64,000 bases of DNA from Pseudarthrobacter sp. PS3-L1 (GCF_030063285.1 NZ_JASISU010000003.1:62001-126000); one strand, 5' to 3'; shown: positions 36,058-46,619, counted from the first letter of the stretch. Program-made: numbers and translations. Notes: a model not told the origin generated them from the sequence alone.

Positions 36058-36885
36058 GTGAATTCCCAGCACCCAGATTTCGCAGCCAGCGAGGCCCAGT
36101 GGCAGCGGTTCCGCACCAGCCGAAATGCTGCGCTGGCCAGCGACTACGGCTGGCTGACCCTGACATCCTTCCAGTGGTTGGCAGCTGAACCCTCCGCCGT
36201 CGACCTGGCCCCGGGACTCTGGTCTGCCGACGGAACAACGGCGTCCCTGCGGGCCGCGGCAGGTGACGGACTGACGGTAGTGGACTCCGGCGCCGTCGTG
36301 GACGGCACCATCACCATCGAACTGGCGGACGAAGAGTCCCACCTCTGGGTCCAGTACGGCGGCGATGACGGCTCCCGGGTCCGCGTGGAACTCGCCAAGC
36401 GTGCAGGCCAGTACGCCATCCGCACGAGGGATTCCACCTCCCCCGTCTTTACGGAATTCACCGCCGTTCCGACCTACGCTTTTAACGCGGACTGGGTCAT
36501 CATGGCGCACTTCACGCGTTACGCAGAGCCGCAGGACATCCCCATAAAAACGGCCAATCCGCTGGTGGGCGGAATCCACCGCTCTGCCGGCGAGCTGGCC
36601 TTCCACGTTCCTGGCATTAAGCATGAAATTCGACTCCAAGCCGAGCAGGACGATCTGGGCACCCTGAACGTGACCTTCCACGACGCCACGAACGGCGATT
36701 CCACCGATTCGTGGCGCAGGGTTTCCACAGCTCGCCCACGGCCCGACGGCACTGTCATCCTCGATTTCAACCGCGCCATCAACTACCCCAGTGCTTTCAC
36801 GCCCTTCGGCACATGCCCCATGCCGGTGAAAAACAACAGCCTCGCAGTCCGGGTGGAAGCCGGCGAGAAGCGGACCGCCGAATAG
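36058..36885 (+). CDS. DUF1684 domain protein
   Basis: GTG 36058 has GAGAGG five bases upstream. The 275-residue soluble protein matches DUF1684: an N-terminal WLTLTSFQWL region and the C-terminal signature DFNRAINYPSAFTPFGTCPM followed by NNSLAVRVEAGEK. The function of this domain is unknown. It stands 109 bases after the nuclease and is convergent with the dehydrogenase operon. Confidence 0.88.
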   Translation: MNSQHPDFAASEAQWQRFRTSRNAALASDYGWLTLTSFQWLAAEPSAVDLAPGLWSADGTTASLRAAAGDGLTVVDSGAVVDGTITIELADEESHLWVQYGGDDGSRVRVELAKRAGQYAIRTRDSTSPVFTEFTAVPTYAFNADWVIMAHFTRYAEPQDIPIKTANPLVGGIHRSAGELAFHVPGIKHEIRLQAEQDDLGTLNVTFHDATNGDSTDSWRRVSTARPRPDGTVILDFNRAINYPSAFTPFGTCPMPVKNNSLAVRVEAGEKRTAE

Positions 36886-36903
36886 TCCACCTCCGCGGAA
36901 TCG

Positions 36904-38109
36904 CTAGACGATTGAGGACACGCCTGTGATGGACCTGCCGACAATCAGGGAATTGATCTCAAATGAGCCCTCGTACGTGAAGATCGCCTCCGCGTCCGCA
37001 AAAATTCGTGCCATCCGGTAGTCGCTCAGGATGCCGTTACCACCCAGGATTGACCTGCCCATGGCCACTGTCTCGCGCATCCGGGCACTGATGTAGGACT
37101 TGGCGAGGGCCACCTGCGGCATGTCGGCAGCACCGGCCTCCTGGAGCCCGGCCAACCGCACCATCATGGACATGCTGGCCACGGCGTTCCCCAACATGTC
37201 CACCAGTTGCTGCTGAATCAGCTGGAAGGACGCCAGCGGACGGCCAAACTGGTGACGCTCGATCGCGTACTGCCGGGCGACGTCGAATGCCGCCAACTGC
37301 TGCCCGACTGCCTGCCAGGCCACCATGATCCGCGATCCGCGCAACAGTTCGTTGGTGTCCTCGAAACTGGTGATTGAACTGAATCGATCGGCTTCGTCGA
37401 GCTCCACGTCGGTGAACGTCAGATCGGCGTTCTGGACGGTCCGCAGCGCGATCTTGTGCTCAATTCTGCTCCTGCTGACCCCGGGGAGGGTAGCGTCCAC
37501 AATGAAGCCCCGCACCGCACGGTCATCCTCATCGCGGGCCCACACCAGCATGTAATCGCAGAACGTTCCGTTGCCGATCCAACGCTTTTGCCCATTCAGC
37601 ACCCAGCGGTCAGGGCGGCCGTCAGTCCCGGGGATACGGCGGGCGCGGGTCTGCATGCCTCCTGCAACATCGGATCCGTGGAGCGGCTCCGTGAGCGCAA
37701 AGGCGCCGGTGATACGAAGCGCCGAAGCATCCGCAAGAAGTCTCTCCCGCTGTTCCTCGGAACCAAAGGCATGGAGCGATTCCACAAAAAGATCGTGATG
37801 CACCAGGAAAAACGTCGCTATCGACGTATCAACCCTGGTCATTTCGGCAATCACCAGGCCCGCAAAAAGGTGGCTGTAGCCGCGCTGGGCGGGGGTGCTC
37901 AGCTCCAGGGCTGCCAATGCGGGCAGGATATGCGAGGGGAATTCCGCCGCATCCCACCATTCACCGGCATGGGGAGCAATCTCCTTCGCCAGGAACTCAC
38001 GGAGGTCCGCGAGCTTCTGGCGTTCACCCGCTGACAGGAGGGACTCGACGTCGAAGAAGTCTGCCGTGGGCAGGTCCCCCACGGTGGCACCGGATGGGAC
38101 CCGGCTCAT
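36904..38109 (-). CDS. Acyl-CoA dehydrogenase (glutaryl-CoA dehydrogenase-like)
   Basis: A 401-residue FAD enzyme of fatty or amino acid breakdown. It has the three-domain layout: N-terminal helices, the flavin-binding segment [16 protein letters not shown] and [15 protein letters not shown], and a C-terminal domain ending [20 protein letters not shown], where the Glu in YEGS is the expected catalytic base. The start ATG overlaps the SDR stop (ATGA), so the two are translationally coupled. The exact acyl-CoA is uncertain. Confidence 0.9.
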   Translation of the reverse strand: MSRVPSGATVGDLPTADFFDVESLLSAGERQKLADLREFLAKEIAPHAGEWWDAAEFPSHILPALAALELSTPAQRGYSHLFAGLVIAEMTRVDTSIATFFLVHHDLFVESLHAFGSEEQRERLLADASALRITGAFALTEPLHGSDVAGGMQTRARRIPGTDGRPDRWVLNGQKRWIGNGTFCDYMLVWARDEDDRAVRGFIVDATLPGVSRSRIEHKIALRTVQNADLTFTDVELDEADRFSSITSFEDTNELLRGSRIMVAWQAVGQQLAAFDVARQYAIERHQFGRPLASFQLIQQQLVDMLGNAVASMSMMVRLAGLQEAGAADMPQVALAKSYISARMRETVAMGRSILGGNGILSDYRMARIFADAEAIFTYEGSFEINSLIVGRSITGVSSIV

Positions 38110-38939
38110 TTGGGGGACATCCTGATGGCGCCGTCAAGGCGAATAGTCTCACCGTTGAGCATGGGATTGTCCACAATATGCAGGGCCAGGTTGGCATACT
38201 CATCCGGCCGGCCAAGCCGGGAGGGGTGTGGTACCTGGCTGCCCAGCGAAGCCTGGGCCTCAGGCGGCAGGCCAGCCATCATGGGAGTCTCGAAAATACC
38301 CGGCGCAATGGTGACAACACGGATCAGGGACCGGGCAAACTCGCGGGCCAACGGGAGTGTCATGGCAGCTACTCCACCCTTGGACGCAGCATAGGCTGGC
38401 TGGCCAATCTGGCCATCAAAGGCGGCAACAGACGCCGTGTTGATGATGACTCCGCGCTCCTGGGATCCTGGATTCGCCGCCATGCCTTCTTGCTGCCCAG
38501 TTTCTTCACGTGGCGAGGTCTGTGCCATGGCTGCGGCCGCAAGCCGAACCACGTTGAAAGTGCCCACCAGGTTGATCTGCACTACCCGGGCAAATGTTTC
38601 CAGGGGCAGTACTCCGTCCCTGCCCAAGACTTTTCCCGGCGTGCCAATCCCGGCGCAGTTGACCACAATCCGCAAGGGGCCAAGCGCGGTGGCGGCGTCA
38701 ACAGCGGCCTGGACCTCGGCTTCGCTGGTGACATCGGCTGGCACGAATACGGCCTTTCGCGCACCCTCCGGGTCCGGGCCGAGAGTGGCATTGAGTTCCT
38801 CCGCCAGCTGCGCTCCAGCTGATCCGGGAAGATCCAGCAGGACCACCGAGGCCCCTGCGGCAAAAAGCCGACGGCCCGTGGCAGCCCCCAATCCGGAAGC
38901 TCCACCCGTAATGAGCGCAACAGAACCCACAATGTCCAT
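38106..38939 (-). CDS. SDR family 3-hydroxyacyl-CoA dehydrogenase-like (HSD17B10 type)
   Basis: ATG 38939 is preceded by AAGGAGGA at good spacing; the longer open frame upstream is unsupported. The 277-residue protein has the NAD-binding [20 protein letters not shown], the catalytic Ser in [11 protein letters not shown] and YAASKGG (Tyr, Lys). A Gln/Glu-rich insertion ([18 protein letters not shown]) before the catalytic Ser is also seen in type 2 3-hydroxyacyl-CoA dehydrogenases. It should follow the acyl-CoA dehydrogenase step in beta-oxidation or branched-chain breakdown. Confidence 0.9.
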   Translation of the reverse strand: MDIVGSVALITGGASGLGAATGRRLFAAGASVVLLDLPGSAGAQLAEELNATLGPDPEGARKAVFVPADVTSEAEVQAAVDAATALGPLRIVVNCAGIGTPGKVLGRDGVLPLETFARVVQINLVGTFNVVRLAAAAMAQTSPREETGQQEGMAANPGSQERGVIINTASVAAFDGQIGQPAYAASKGGVAAMTLPLAREFARSLIRVVTIAPGIFETPMMAGLPPEAQASLGSQVPHPSRLGRPDEYANLALHIVDNPMLNGETIRLDGAIRMSPK

Positions 38940-39088
38940 AACATCCTCCTTGATGCGGCCACAATCCGATCGAACATGGTTAGTGCAGGTTAACTGAAAT
39001 AGTGGGCTGCCGCATCTTTGGGGGCCGGTCTGCGCTGAGCCACCGGGCCCATAACCCGCCTTTGCATCCGCGGCGATATGCTGTGCCC

Positions 39089-40297
39089 ATGACCTTGCCG
39101 GCCGCCATCTCCACGTCCCCGAACCAGCGCGCCGCCGCGGCCAGGGACTCTGTGACAGCACTCTTTGCCCGGCCACTGTTCTTCCTGCCTGGCACACTCC
39201 TTGCAGCCACCGAGCTGCCTGCACGGCGCCTGCACCGGCTGACCCAGCCCTGGCACTACTGGTGGCAGGCGCACTTTGTGGACACCCTGGTGGACGCGGC
39301 CCAACGCGAAAGGCAGCTACCGTCCGCCAACGCCGGCAGCGTGGGTTCCAGCCCGGCTGAGGTATCGTCGTCAGTTCTTGCCGCACGGCTCCTGTCAGGT
39401 ATCCGGATCCGGAACGTCCTGGTCTACGTCAACGGCTACTTCGATGACATGGCATGGCTGGCGCTGGCCGCGCAACGGCTCGAACAGGCTGCAGTACCGG
39501 CGGCACGAAGGGGCGCCAGGATCCAGCAGTCCCTGGAACCACAGCTCAGATCGGCCTGCACCAGTGATCTTGGTGGCGGTACCTATTGGAGCCGTAAACG
39601 TGACTTCAAAAATACTCCCGCCACGGGTCCAGTGGCCCTCTACCTCGCCCGGCTGGGCGACCATGCAGCGGCACAGCAGCTGGTGGACTGGCTCGACGAG
39701 CGCCTGTTTGATCACCGTGTAGGGCTCTATCTTGACGGAACGCGCATCACCGCTGACGGCTCCCTGTCGCGGGAGGGCCCGTTCTATACCTACAACCAAG
39801 GGCCAGTCCTCGGAGCGCTCCTGGAACTGGGCGGTGCAGCCAATCTTGCCCGGGCTGCGCACCTGATCCACGCCACGGCAGAGCACCTCACAGTGCCAGA
39901 CACGCCCCCCTCGCAGGGCGCCAAATCCGGGAGCAAGGCCCAGATACTGCGCTGCGAGGGCGTCGGCGACAGAGGATTATTTACTGGCATCCTTACCCGG
40001 TACCTGGCACTTGCCGCCCGGGATGGGCGGCTCCCCCGGGACGCCCGCCAGCAGGCTGCGGACCTGGTCCGGAATACGGCCGAAGGGTTCTGGGCCGGAC
40101 GCGTCAGCGCCGCTGCCGTAGTACCGGGCGTAACGTCCATCGCAGCGGAATCCCTGACGGTCTTTCCGGCACAAGCACTCTTTCCAGCCCCAGAAGATGC
40201 GGGCATCGGCACGGGCCCTGAGTTCAACTCCGTGGAACTCTCCACCCAGCTCCAGGCCTGGATGGCGCTTGAAGCTGCAGCCACGCTGAGATCCTAA
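39089..40297 (+). CDS. Glycoside hydrolase family 76 (alpha-1,6-mannanase-like)
   Basis: ATG 39089 gives 402 residues; the frame is open upstream but crosses the SDR promoter. The (alpha/alpha)6 barrel is indicated by [16 protein letters not shown] near the start and by [14 protein letters not shown], which carries the paired catalytic Asp residues of GH76. [19 protein letters not shown] and [15 protein letters not shown]-like segments (here [11 protein letters not shown]) also fit. There is no signal peptide, so it may be cytosolic and act on imported mannan fragments; that is inference. Confidence 0.9.
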   Translation: MTLPAAISTSPNQRAAAARDSVTALFARPLFFLPGTLLAATELPARRLHRLTQPWHYWWQAHFVDTLVDAAQRERQLPSANAGSVGSSPAEVSSSVLAARLLSGIRIRNVLVYVNGYFDDMAWLALAAQRLEQAAVPAARRGARIQQSLEPQLRSACTSDLGGGTYWSRKRDFKNTPATGPVALYLARLGDHAAAQQLVDWLDERLFDHRVGLYLDGTRITADGSLSREGPFYTYNQGPVLGALLELGGAANLARAAHLIHATAEHLTVPDTPPSQGAKSGSKAQILRCEGVGDRGLFTGILTRYLALAARDGRLPRDARQQAADLVRNTAEGFWAGRVSAAAVVPGVTSIAAESLTVFPAQALFPAPEDAGIGTGPEFNSVELSTQLQAWMALEAAATLRS

Positions 40298-40398
40298 AGG
40301 CCCCGACGGCAGAGCTGCTAGGGCTGTCGAAGGAACAACTCAACATGCCGGAGTAGGCATGTGATGCTCACCACATACCCCATCCCGGAATCGCTTTA

Positions 40399-40417
40399 TT
40401 AGGGTTGGCTACCCTAC
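40399..40417 (+). promoter_or_regulatory. DtxR/IdeR-like iron box
   Basis: TTAGGGTTGGCTACCCTAC matches 14 of 19 positions of the DtxR/IdeR consensus TTAGGTTAGCCTAACCTAA (recalled), including both outer half-site cores. It lies 80 bases before the iron-binding protein start, so iron-dependent repression of the transporter is expected. Confidence 0.78.
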
Positions 40418-40496
40418 AGTTTTTGTATATACCAGTCTCCCTCCTTCGTGGATGGGACTGTTCAGTCTGGACATCGATATTGCAGAGAGTAGCCCC

Positions 40497-41537
40497 ATGA
40501 AGATCCGCATCAACGCGCTGGCTGGCATTGCCCTGGCCACTACCGCAGCCCTTGGCCTGACGGCCTGTGGCGCCTCGTCGACGTCCGGCAGCGATGCGGC
40601 CCAGAGTGCCGGCGAGATTACTGTCTATAATGCCCAGCACGAATCCCTGACCCAGGAATGGGTGGATGCTTTCACCGCAGAAACAGGCATCAAGGTGACG
40701 CAGCGTCAGGGCAGTGACACTGAAATGTCCAACCAGATTATCCAAGAGGGCCAGGCTTCACCGGCTGACGTCTTCCTGACGGAGAACTCTCCTGCCATGG
40801 CCCAGGTAGAAAACGCCGGCCTTTTGGCGGACGTGGACCAAGCCACCGTGGACCAGGTTCCTGCCGGGTTCCGGCCCTCCACCAACAAGTGGACCGGGAT
40901 CGCAGCACGTTCGACTGTTCTGGTCTATGACAAGAACAAGCTCAGTGAGGACCAGCTCCCCACGTCAATGCTTGACCTCGCGAAGCCGGAATGGAAGGGC
41001 AAATGGGCTGCGTCCCCATCAGGCGCCGACTTCCAGGCCATCGTGTCAGCACTCCTCGAGCTCAAGGGCGAGGATGCCACCAGGGAATGGCTGAAGGGAA
41101 TGAAGGAAAACTCCACGGCATACAAGGGCAACAGCACAGCCATGAAGGCCGTGAATGCCGGTGAGGTTGATGCTGCCCTGATTTACCACTACTACTATTA
41201 CGGCGACCAGGCTGAAACCGCAGAAAATTCCGGAAATGTCACGCCGTTCTACTTCAAGAATGAAGACCCGGGCGCTTTTGTCTCGGTCTCCGGTGGCGGT
41301 GTCCTGAAGTCCTCCAAGCATGCCGATGACGCCCAGGCGTTCCTGAAGTTCATCACGGGCAAAGCTGGCCAGGAAGTCCTGCAGCAAGGCACGTCATTCG
41401 AATACCCTGTGGGCTCAGACGTGCCGGCCAACGAGGCCCTGGTTCCGCTCAAGGACCTTCAGGCACCCACCGTTGACCCGGCCAAGCTCAATTCTTCCAA
41501 GGTCAGCGAACTGATGACCGAGGCCGGGCTGCTGTAG
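40497..41537 (+). CDS. Ferric iron ABC transporter, substrate-binding lipoprotein (FbpA-type)
   Basis: ATG 40497 with GAGAG upstream gives 346 residues. The lipobox is GLTAC, and the mature protein opens EITVYNAQHESLTQEW as in Fe(III)-binding proteins of the FbpA/AfuA group. The tyrosine cluster IYHYYYYGDQ contains the paired Tyr iron ligands. It captures ferric iron outside the membrane for the permease encoded 5 bases downstream. The IdeR-like box upstream fits iron control. Confidence 0.93.
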   Translation: MKIRINALAGIALATTAALGLTACGASSTSGSDAAQSAGEITVYNAQHESLTQEWVDAFTAETGIKVTQRQGSDTEMSNQIIQEGQASPADVFLTENSPAMAQVENAGLLADVDQATVDQVPAGFRPSTNKWTGIAARSTVLVYDKNKLSEDQLPTSMLDLAKPEWKGKWAASPSGADFQAIVSALLELKGEDATREWLKGMKENSTAYKGNSTAMKAVNAGEVDAALIYHYYYYGDQAETAENSGNVTPFYFKNEDPGAFVSVSGGGVLKSSKHADDAQAFLKFITGKAGQEVLQQGTSFEYPVGSDVPANEALVPLKDLQAPTVDPAKLNSSKVSELMTEAGLL

Positions 41538-41542
41538 CGGCC

Positions 41543-43132
41543 ATGTCCACCAGTCTGGTGCCTACCGGCACACCAGGACGGACGACGGCGGGCAGGGGCA
41601 GGCGCCCTCGCCCGCCTTTCGGCGTATCTGCGGTCGGCGTCATGGCGGTCCTGATCGCCCTCTTTGCCCTGGTTCCGCTGGGGTACGTCGTTTTTATGAC
41701 AGTCACCACGGGGTGGGACGTCGCCGTCGGGCTGATCTTCCGAGCGCGAGTTGGCGAGCTTCTGCTGAATACTGTCCTGTTGACCGTGGTGACAGTGCCC
41801 TTGTGCCTGGTGCTCGGCGTCGGCGGTGCGTGGCTGGTGGAACGGACCGATCTGCGGGGGCGGCGGTGGTGGGCGGTGCTACTGGCAGCTCCCCTGGCTA
41901 TTCCGGCCTTCGTAAACAGCTACGCCTGGGTCTCTGCCGTGCCATCCCTCGGAGGCCTGTGGTCAGGGGTCCTCATTGCCACCCTTTCCTATTTCCCCCT
42001 GGTCTATATTCCAGCCGCAGCCACCCTGAGCCGACTTGACCCGGCCATCGAGCAGTCAGCAGCCTCCCTGGGCCTCGGCCCCTGGCGCTCATTCTTCCGG
42101 GTAGTGCTGCCCCAGTTGCGCATCGCCATGACCGGTGGCGCGCTGCTGGTCTCGCTGCACCTGCTGGCCGAATACGGTGCTTTCGCCATGATCCGGTTCG
42201 ACACTTTCACCACGGCCATCATGGTGCAGTACCAGTCCACTTTTAACGGAAGCGCAGGGAACATGCTGGCAAGCGTGCTGGTCTTCCTGTGCCTGATCCT
42301 GCTGCTCGGCGAAGTTCGCAGCCGCGGCGGCGCGCGGTATGCCCGGATCGGCCCTGGCGCCCAGGCAAAAGCCCTGCGGATGAAATTGCACGGCTATCAC
42401 ATTCCGGCCCAGCTCTCCCTCCTCGCCCTGACCGTATTGGCATTCGGGCTGCCGCTGGTGTTCGTGCTCCGCTGGATCATCGCAGGCGGCCCGTCCATCT
42501 GGGTGGCCGACGAATTTACCCCAGCGCTGGTGCAAACCCTTGCCTATGGCCTGGGCGCTGCTGTCATCACCACCGTCGTGGCGTTTCCGATGGCCTACCT
42601 TGCCGTGCGACGCCCCAACTGGTTCAGCAAGTCCCTTGAACTCTCGAACTACATCACCAGTTCCATGCCGGGCATTGTGGTGGGACTGGCATTCGTGACA
42701 GTCAGCATCCGGCTTGTTCCCGCCGCCTACCAGACGGCCGGGCTGCTCATCGCCGCCTATGTGCTGCTGTTCCTGCCGCGGGCACTGGTCAATATCAGGT
42801 CTGGCCTGTCCCAGGCACCCAAAGAACTCGACGAGGCAGCACAAGCACTCGGCAAGCCGCCCCTCTGGGCTTTCATCAGTGTGACGCTGCGCCTGACCGC
42901 TCCCGCTGCTGCTGGCGGAGCCGCGCTGGTGTTCCTGGGAATCGTTAATGAGCTCACGGCCACCCTGCTGCTCTCGCCCAACGGCACCCGGACACTCGCC
43001 ACCGAATTCTGGAGCAAGAGCAGCGAAATCGACTACGCCGGCGCGGCGCCCTATGCCCTGCTGATGATCCTGATCTCGGCACCCATGACCTATCTCCTCT
43101 TCCAGCAGTCCAAGAAAGTGGCCGGGCAGTGA
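41543..43132 (+). CDS. Ferric iron ABC transporter, fused permease (FbpB-type)
   Basis: A 529-residue integral membrane protein made of two fused permease halves (about 25-265 and 285-525), about 12 membrane helices in all. Coupling EAA-type loops are visible in SAASLGLGPWRSFFRVVLPQ and ELDEAAQALGKPPLWAFISV. It starts 5 bases after the binding-protein stop, and its TGA overlaps the ATPase GTG by four bases. Confidence 0.94.
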   Translation: MSTSLVPTGTPGRTTAGRGRRPRPPFGVSAVGVMAVLIALFALVPLGYVVFMTVTTGWDVAVGLIFRARVGELLLNTVLLTVVTVPLCLVLGVGGAWLVERTDLRGRRWWAVLLAAPLAIPAFVNSYAWVSAVPSLGGLWSGVLIATLSYFPLVYIPAAATLSRLDPAIEQSAASLGLGPWRSFFRVVLPQLRIAMTGGALLVSLHLLAEYGAFAMIRFDTFTTAIMVQYQSTFNGSAGNMLASVLVFLCLILLLGEVRSRGGARYARIGPGAQAKALRMKLHGYHIPAQLSLLALTVLAFGLPLVFVLRWIIAGGPSIWVADEFTPALVQTLAYGLGAAVITTVVAFPMAYLAVRRPNWFSKSLELSNYITSSMPGIVVGLAFVTVSIRLVPAAYQTAGLLIAAYVLLFLPRALVNIRSGLSQAPKELDEAAQALGKPPLWAFISVTLRLTAPAAAGGAALVFLGIVNELTATLLLSPNGTRTLATEFWSKSSEIDYAGAAPYALLMILISAPMTYLLFQQSKKVAGQ

Positions 43133-44328
43133 CAGACATGAATACCCCGCGCGATCCATATCCCACGGGAGTGCAGCGGATAGCCCCGTCGGTGGCTCCG
43201 AGTACCAACAGCCACCTGGAAATTGATGGTGTCACCAAGAAGTTCGGCCAGCAGGAAGTGCTCAAGGGTGTCAACCTGTCCGTCGAAAAAGGCGGGACAA
43301 CGGCGATTGTAGGCCCCTCGGGCTCAGGAAAGACGACGCTCCTGCGCCTGATCGCAGGCTTCGAACATCCTGATTCTGGGCGTATTGCACTCAACGGTAG
43401 TGCAGTCGCCGGAAACGAAGCGTGGGTCCCTGCCCATAAGCGTCGGGTGGGCTATGTCGCGCAGGACGGTGCACTGTTCCCCCACCTGAGCGTCGGGCAG
43501 AACATTTCCTTTGGCCTGGATGGTTCACGAGTTTCCGGTGGCAGGCGCGGTATCCAGCGACGCATCAGCGAACTGCTGGACATGGTCTCCCTGGATCCGG
43601 CAATGGTCACCCGGCGCCCGCACCAACTCTCGGGCGGTCAGCAGCAGCGGGTGGCGCTGGCACGTGCGCTCGCGCGTGAACCTGAGCTTATGCTCCTTGA
43701 CGAACCCTTTTCTGCATTGGATGCCGGGCTGAGGGTGGCGACACGCAGGGCGGTGGGAACTGTCCTCAAGGACGCTGGAATCACCACCATCCTGGTGACC
43801 CACGACCAGTCCGAGGCACTGTCCTTCGCAGACCAGGTGGCGGTAATGCGCGGCGGTCGGCTCGCCCAGATTGGCAACCCGTTTGTTGTCTATACGCGCC
43901 CCGCCGACCGCGCTACAGCCGAGTTCCTGGGCGACGCAGTCATCCTGGAGGCATGGATGGAAGGGTCCCTGGCAACCTGTTCACTGGGAGGCATCCCCGT
44001 GCGCCGGCCACCAGCCCAGGGCAGGGTCCAGTTGATGCTGCGGCCCGAACAGATTCGCATCTCCGAAGACGGACCCATCCACGGGACAGTGGTCGACACT
44101 GACTACTTCGGGCCGGAAACCACCGTGCGGCTCCAATTGCCTGCGCCGCTCCCGCTAGCCGAGGGCGACGTGCGAGACCACCGCTACCCAGGCGGCGGAG
44201 AGATCATCACCATTCGGCACTGGAACGCGTCCATTGCGAGGCCGGGAGCCAAACTTCGCCTTCGTGTGCTGGGCGAGGCAGTCGCCTTCGCCGTCGATCC
44301 CACGGGCACCGCGGGCCCTTCGACCTGA
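43129..44328 (+). CDS. Ferric iron ABC transporter, ATP-binding protein (FbpC-type)
   Basis: GTG 43129 overlaps the permease stop (GTGA); ATG 43138 is an alternative. The 399-residue ATPase has Walker A GPSGSGKTTLL, signature LSGGQQQRVALARAL, Walker B LMLLDEPFSALD, a switch His in LVTHDQSEAL and a C-terminal TOBE domain (MLRPEQIRISEDG). It powers uptake through the fused permease. Confidence 0.95.
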   Translation: MTDMNTPRDPYPTGVQRIAPSVAPSTNSHLEIDGVTKKFGQQEVLKGVNLSVEKGGTTAIVGPSGSGKTTLLRLIAGFEHPDSGRIALNGSAVAGNEAWVPAHKRRVGYVAQDGALFPHLSVGQNISFGLDGSRVSGGRRGIQRRISELLDMVSLDPAMVTRRPHQLSGGQQQRVALARALAREPELMLLDEPFSALDAGLRVATRRAVGTVLKDAGITTILVTHDQSEALSFADQVAVMRGGRLAQIGNPFVVYTRPADRATAEFLGDAVILEAWMEGSLATCSLGGIPVRRPPAQGRVQLMLRPEQIRISEDGPIHGTVVDTDYFGPETTVRLQLPAPLPLAEGDVRDHRYPGGGEIITIRHWNASIARPGAKLRLRVLGEAVAFAVDPTGTAGPST

Positions 44329-44373
44329 CCGGCATGCCGGCACGCCGGCACGCCGTTAGGAATACCATCGCCG

Positions 44374-44964
44374 TCAGGGTCTTTTCTTTTGCGGATACGG
44401 AGATTCCCCCCGCGCCAACATCTCCACGAAACCAGCGATTTTCCGCGCCCGGGTGGACTGCTGCTTGACCGAGTTTGTCCTGTAGATGAGCGCATATCTG
44501 TTGGTGCTGGTCAGGACTTCAAACATGGCCTGCGCTGCGGGGACCGCAGAGATTGCTGCCGCAAGATCCTCCGGCACCACGGCAGTGGCCTGCCCTGCGT
44601 ACGCCCGGTCCCACCGCCCGTCCGCTTTGGCGGCATCAACAGCCGCCTTACCGGCCGGCATCATCAACCCCTTCTCTTCAAGGACCCTGACGTACCCAAC
44701 GTTGCGTTCAGACCAGGGACTCCTGGGGCCCCGGGGGGTCATCCGTTGGAACGACGATTCCTCATCCCGCCGGCGTGCCTGTCCATCAATCCAACCAAAG
44801 CACAGCACCTCCTGCAGCGCGGCTGCGTACGTGAGCTCCGTGACGCTGCCCCCTTTCTTGTGCAGCGCCAGCCACACCCCTGGGCTGTCAGCATGGTGTT
44901 CGGCAAGCCAGGCACGCCATTGCGCAGCATCCCTGACCACAAGTTCCATCAGTTCTTGGGCCAT
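44374..44964 (-). CDS. YdeI/OmpD-associated family protein
   Basis: The 196-residue soluble protein carries WLALHKKGGSVTELTYAAAL, VLCFGWIDGQARRRDE and the C-terminal ALIYRTNSVKQQSTRARKI stretch typical of the YdeI/OmpD-associated family. Some members are named for bacteriocin or peptide resistance; the molecular role is unclear. It is convergent with the iron transporter operon, where CCGGCACG-type short repeats fill the 45-base gap. Confidence 0.88.
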   Translation of the reverse strand: MAQELMELVVRDAAQWRAWLAEHHADSPGVWLALHKKGGSVTELTYAAALQEVLCFGWIDGQARRRDEESSFQRMTPRGPRSPWSERNVGYVRVLEEKGLMMPAGKAAVDAAKADGRWDRAYAGQATAVVPEDLAAAISAVPAAQAMFEVLTSTNRYALIYRTNSVKQQSTRARKIAGFVEMLARGESPYPQKKRP

Positions 44965-45076
44965 GGAATCAGGGTATCGCTGGACCGCGTAATCGTGCGC
45001 TAGATTGCTGGAGGCGCCCTGCGACTCACTGGCGGAGCTTCCCTATCCACCCTCTCGGCACGTAAAGGAACACGCC

Positions 45077-45853
45077 ATGCTCCGGGTCCATCCCACCATC
45101 TACACCGCCCACCCATTGGCCTGGCGCCAGCTGCTGACGGACCTTGGGCTCGCGGTATCCGGCGCCGATCCCGCACCGCCGGTGGCGCCGTCACCAGAAG
45201 GAACGCCCACAAAGTTCGACGCCGGCGCAGGCCGGGTAGCGGTGCACCCGGTAGCAGCAGGGCAGGCGGAATTTGTGGCGTTCGGCGTGGAAGTGGGAGA
45301 TGTCGCAGAGTTCGCGAGGCGGACAAATCTCTGGGCAGCAGAGGCTGCCCACACGCCTCTGGCCAGCCCACCGTCAGGACAGGGCGCAGATCGCACCTGC
45401 GTCATCTCGGCAGGCGATGGTTTGTCCTTCACGGCCACCACGGCACGCCGGTCCGCGGACGGCTCCTGGACCGTCGAAACGACAGCGGATCCCCAGCTGG
45501 GCGTGCAGCTCCTCTGGTACACCCCTGATCGGGCAGCTGCAAAAGCGGCACTGACGGGGATAGGCGCCCGCCCACTGCCCATCGCCCCCGCAGCGACAGA
45601 CCACGTGGCGGCCGCCGACGACGCATACTGCTTCAGCGCCAAAAATGGTGGAACATTTGGTGTCCTGTCTTCGGCAGAGGCACCCCACCCCGTGCTTTCC
45701 TTCACCTACGACGGCGACCTTTCGGCGCTGGCACAGCGGCTCGCAGCCGCAGGGCACCGTCTCAGCACGCTGACCGATCGGAGCCTCTCGGTGGCAGTTC
45801 CCGGCTCTCTGGCAGGCTCGACACTCAGCGTGAGGACCGCCGTCGTGCCCTGA
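45077..45853 (+). CDS. VOC-superfamily-like hypothetical protein
   Basis: AAAGGA eight bases before ATG 45077 supports this start over the longer frame. The 258-residue protein begins HPTIYTAHPLAWRQLLTDLG, a strand-helix opening like glyoxalase/VOC domains, and a second similar unit may begin near residue 150 (LGVQLLWYTPDRAAAKAAL). Metal ligands are not obvious, so it may be a degenerate or non-enzymatic member. It is divergent from the YdeI-type gene. Confidence 0.55.
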   Translation: MLRVHPTIYTAHPLAWRQLLTDLGLAVSGADPAPPVAPSPEGTPTKFDAGAGRVAVHPVAAGQAEFVAFGVEVGDVAEFARRTNLWAAEAAHTPLASPPSGQGADRTCVISAGDGLSFTATTARRSADGSWTVETTADPQLGVQLLWYTPDRAAAKAALTGIGARPLPIAPAATDHVAAADDAYCFSAKNGGTFGVLSSAEAPHPVLSFTYDGDLSALAQRLAAAGHRLSTLTDRSLSVAVPGSLAGSTLSVRTAVVP

Positions 45854-45991
45854 AAATGAGCATGAAAACTGGCTCCAGCAGCCCACACCTGCAACTTAAC
45901 GGAACCGCAACCGTTGCGGCGGCGATTGCGCCACGGGGGCAATTTTGGTGCCGGAGCGAACCTCGACGGGTCCATAGGGTAAGAATTAAGC

Positions 45992-46531
45992 ATGAGCGTT
46001 CGAACCCCTGACCCCAATCCCGGCTGGCTCTCGCAGGATGACCTTTTTGAGGCGAGGAGCCGCCTTCCCATGGTTTATGTGGAAGCCGTCCCGGTGCGAC
46101 TTGACCCGCTGGGATACGTCAACGAGGTAGGAACTCTGCTCCAGGCGGAGGAAGACGGCACCATGGTCCGGTCGCTGGTCTCAGGCCGTGTCCTGTACCG
46201 GGAAACAATCCGGGCAGCCCTGTTGCGGCACATGGAAAAGGACCTGGGTCCGCTCGCTTTCCCCCAGCTTCCCATCAGCCCTGTCCCGTTCACAGTGGCT
46301 GAATACTTCCCCGCACCGTCCCAGACAGGCTTCACCGACGAGCGCCAGCACGCCGTCGCCCTCGCGTACGTCATTCCCGTGACAGGCGAGTGCGAACCCC
46401 GCCAGGACGCGCTGGAACTGACCTGGATGACACCCAATGAAGTCCTCAGTGACAACGTCCAGCTCGAATTCAGTGGCGGGCGCGGTGCGCTGATCCGCCA
46501 GGCGCTGTCCTTTGCCGGCGTAGGTTTCTGA
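45992..46531 (+). CDS. DUF4916 family NUDIX-like protein
   Basis: A 179-residue cytosolic protein beginning with GWLSQDDLFEARSRLPMVYV and VRLDPLGYVNEVGTLLQAEE, then RSLVSGRVLYRETIRAALLR. The order resembles DUF4916, a NUDIX-related family, but the full GX5EX7REUXEEXGU NUDIX box is not intact (the E-R-E part reads LYRETIRAALLRHMEKDLG). Hydrolase activity is therefore uncertain. Confidence 0.75.
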   Translation: MSVRTPDPNPGWLSQDDLFEARSRLPMVYVEAVPVRLDPLGYVNEVGTLLQAEEDGTMVRSLVSGRVLYRETIRAALLRHMEKDLGPLAFPQLPISPVPFTVAEYFPAPSQTGFTDERQHAVALAYVIPVTGECEPRQDALELTWMTPNEVLSDNVQLEFSGGRGALIRQALSFAGVGF

Positions 46532-46619
46532 AGGCCTCCCCAGCGGAGCGGTGCCCAGCTTTTTCACAGGCACCTTTGTACACTGGACGGTGGACCGCAA
46601 GAGAACCTAAGGACTCCCG

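Noticed and set aside
42089-43159. Antisense frame (356 codons) opposite the iron permease
   Set aside because: Its sequence is rich in Gln, His and Gly from reverse-complemented Leu/Ala/Val codons; the permease is certain.
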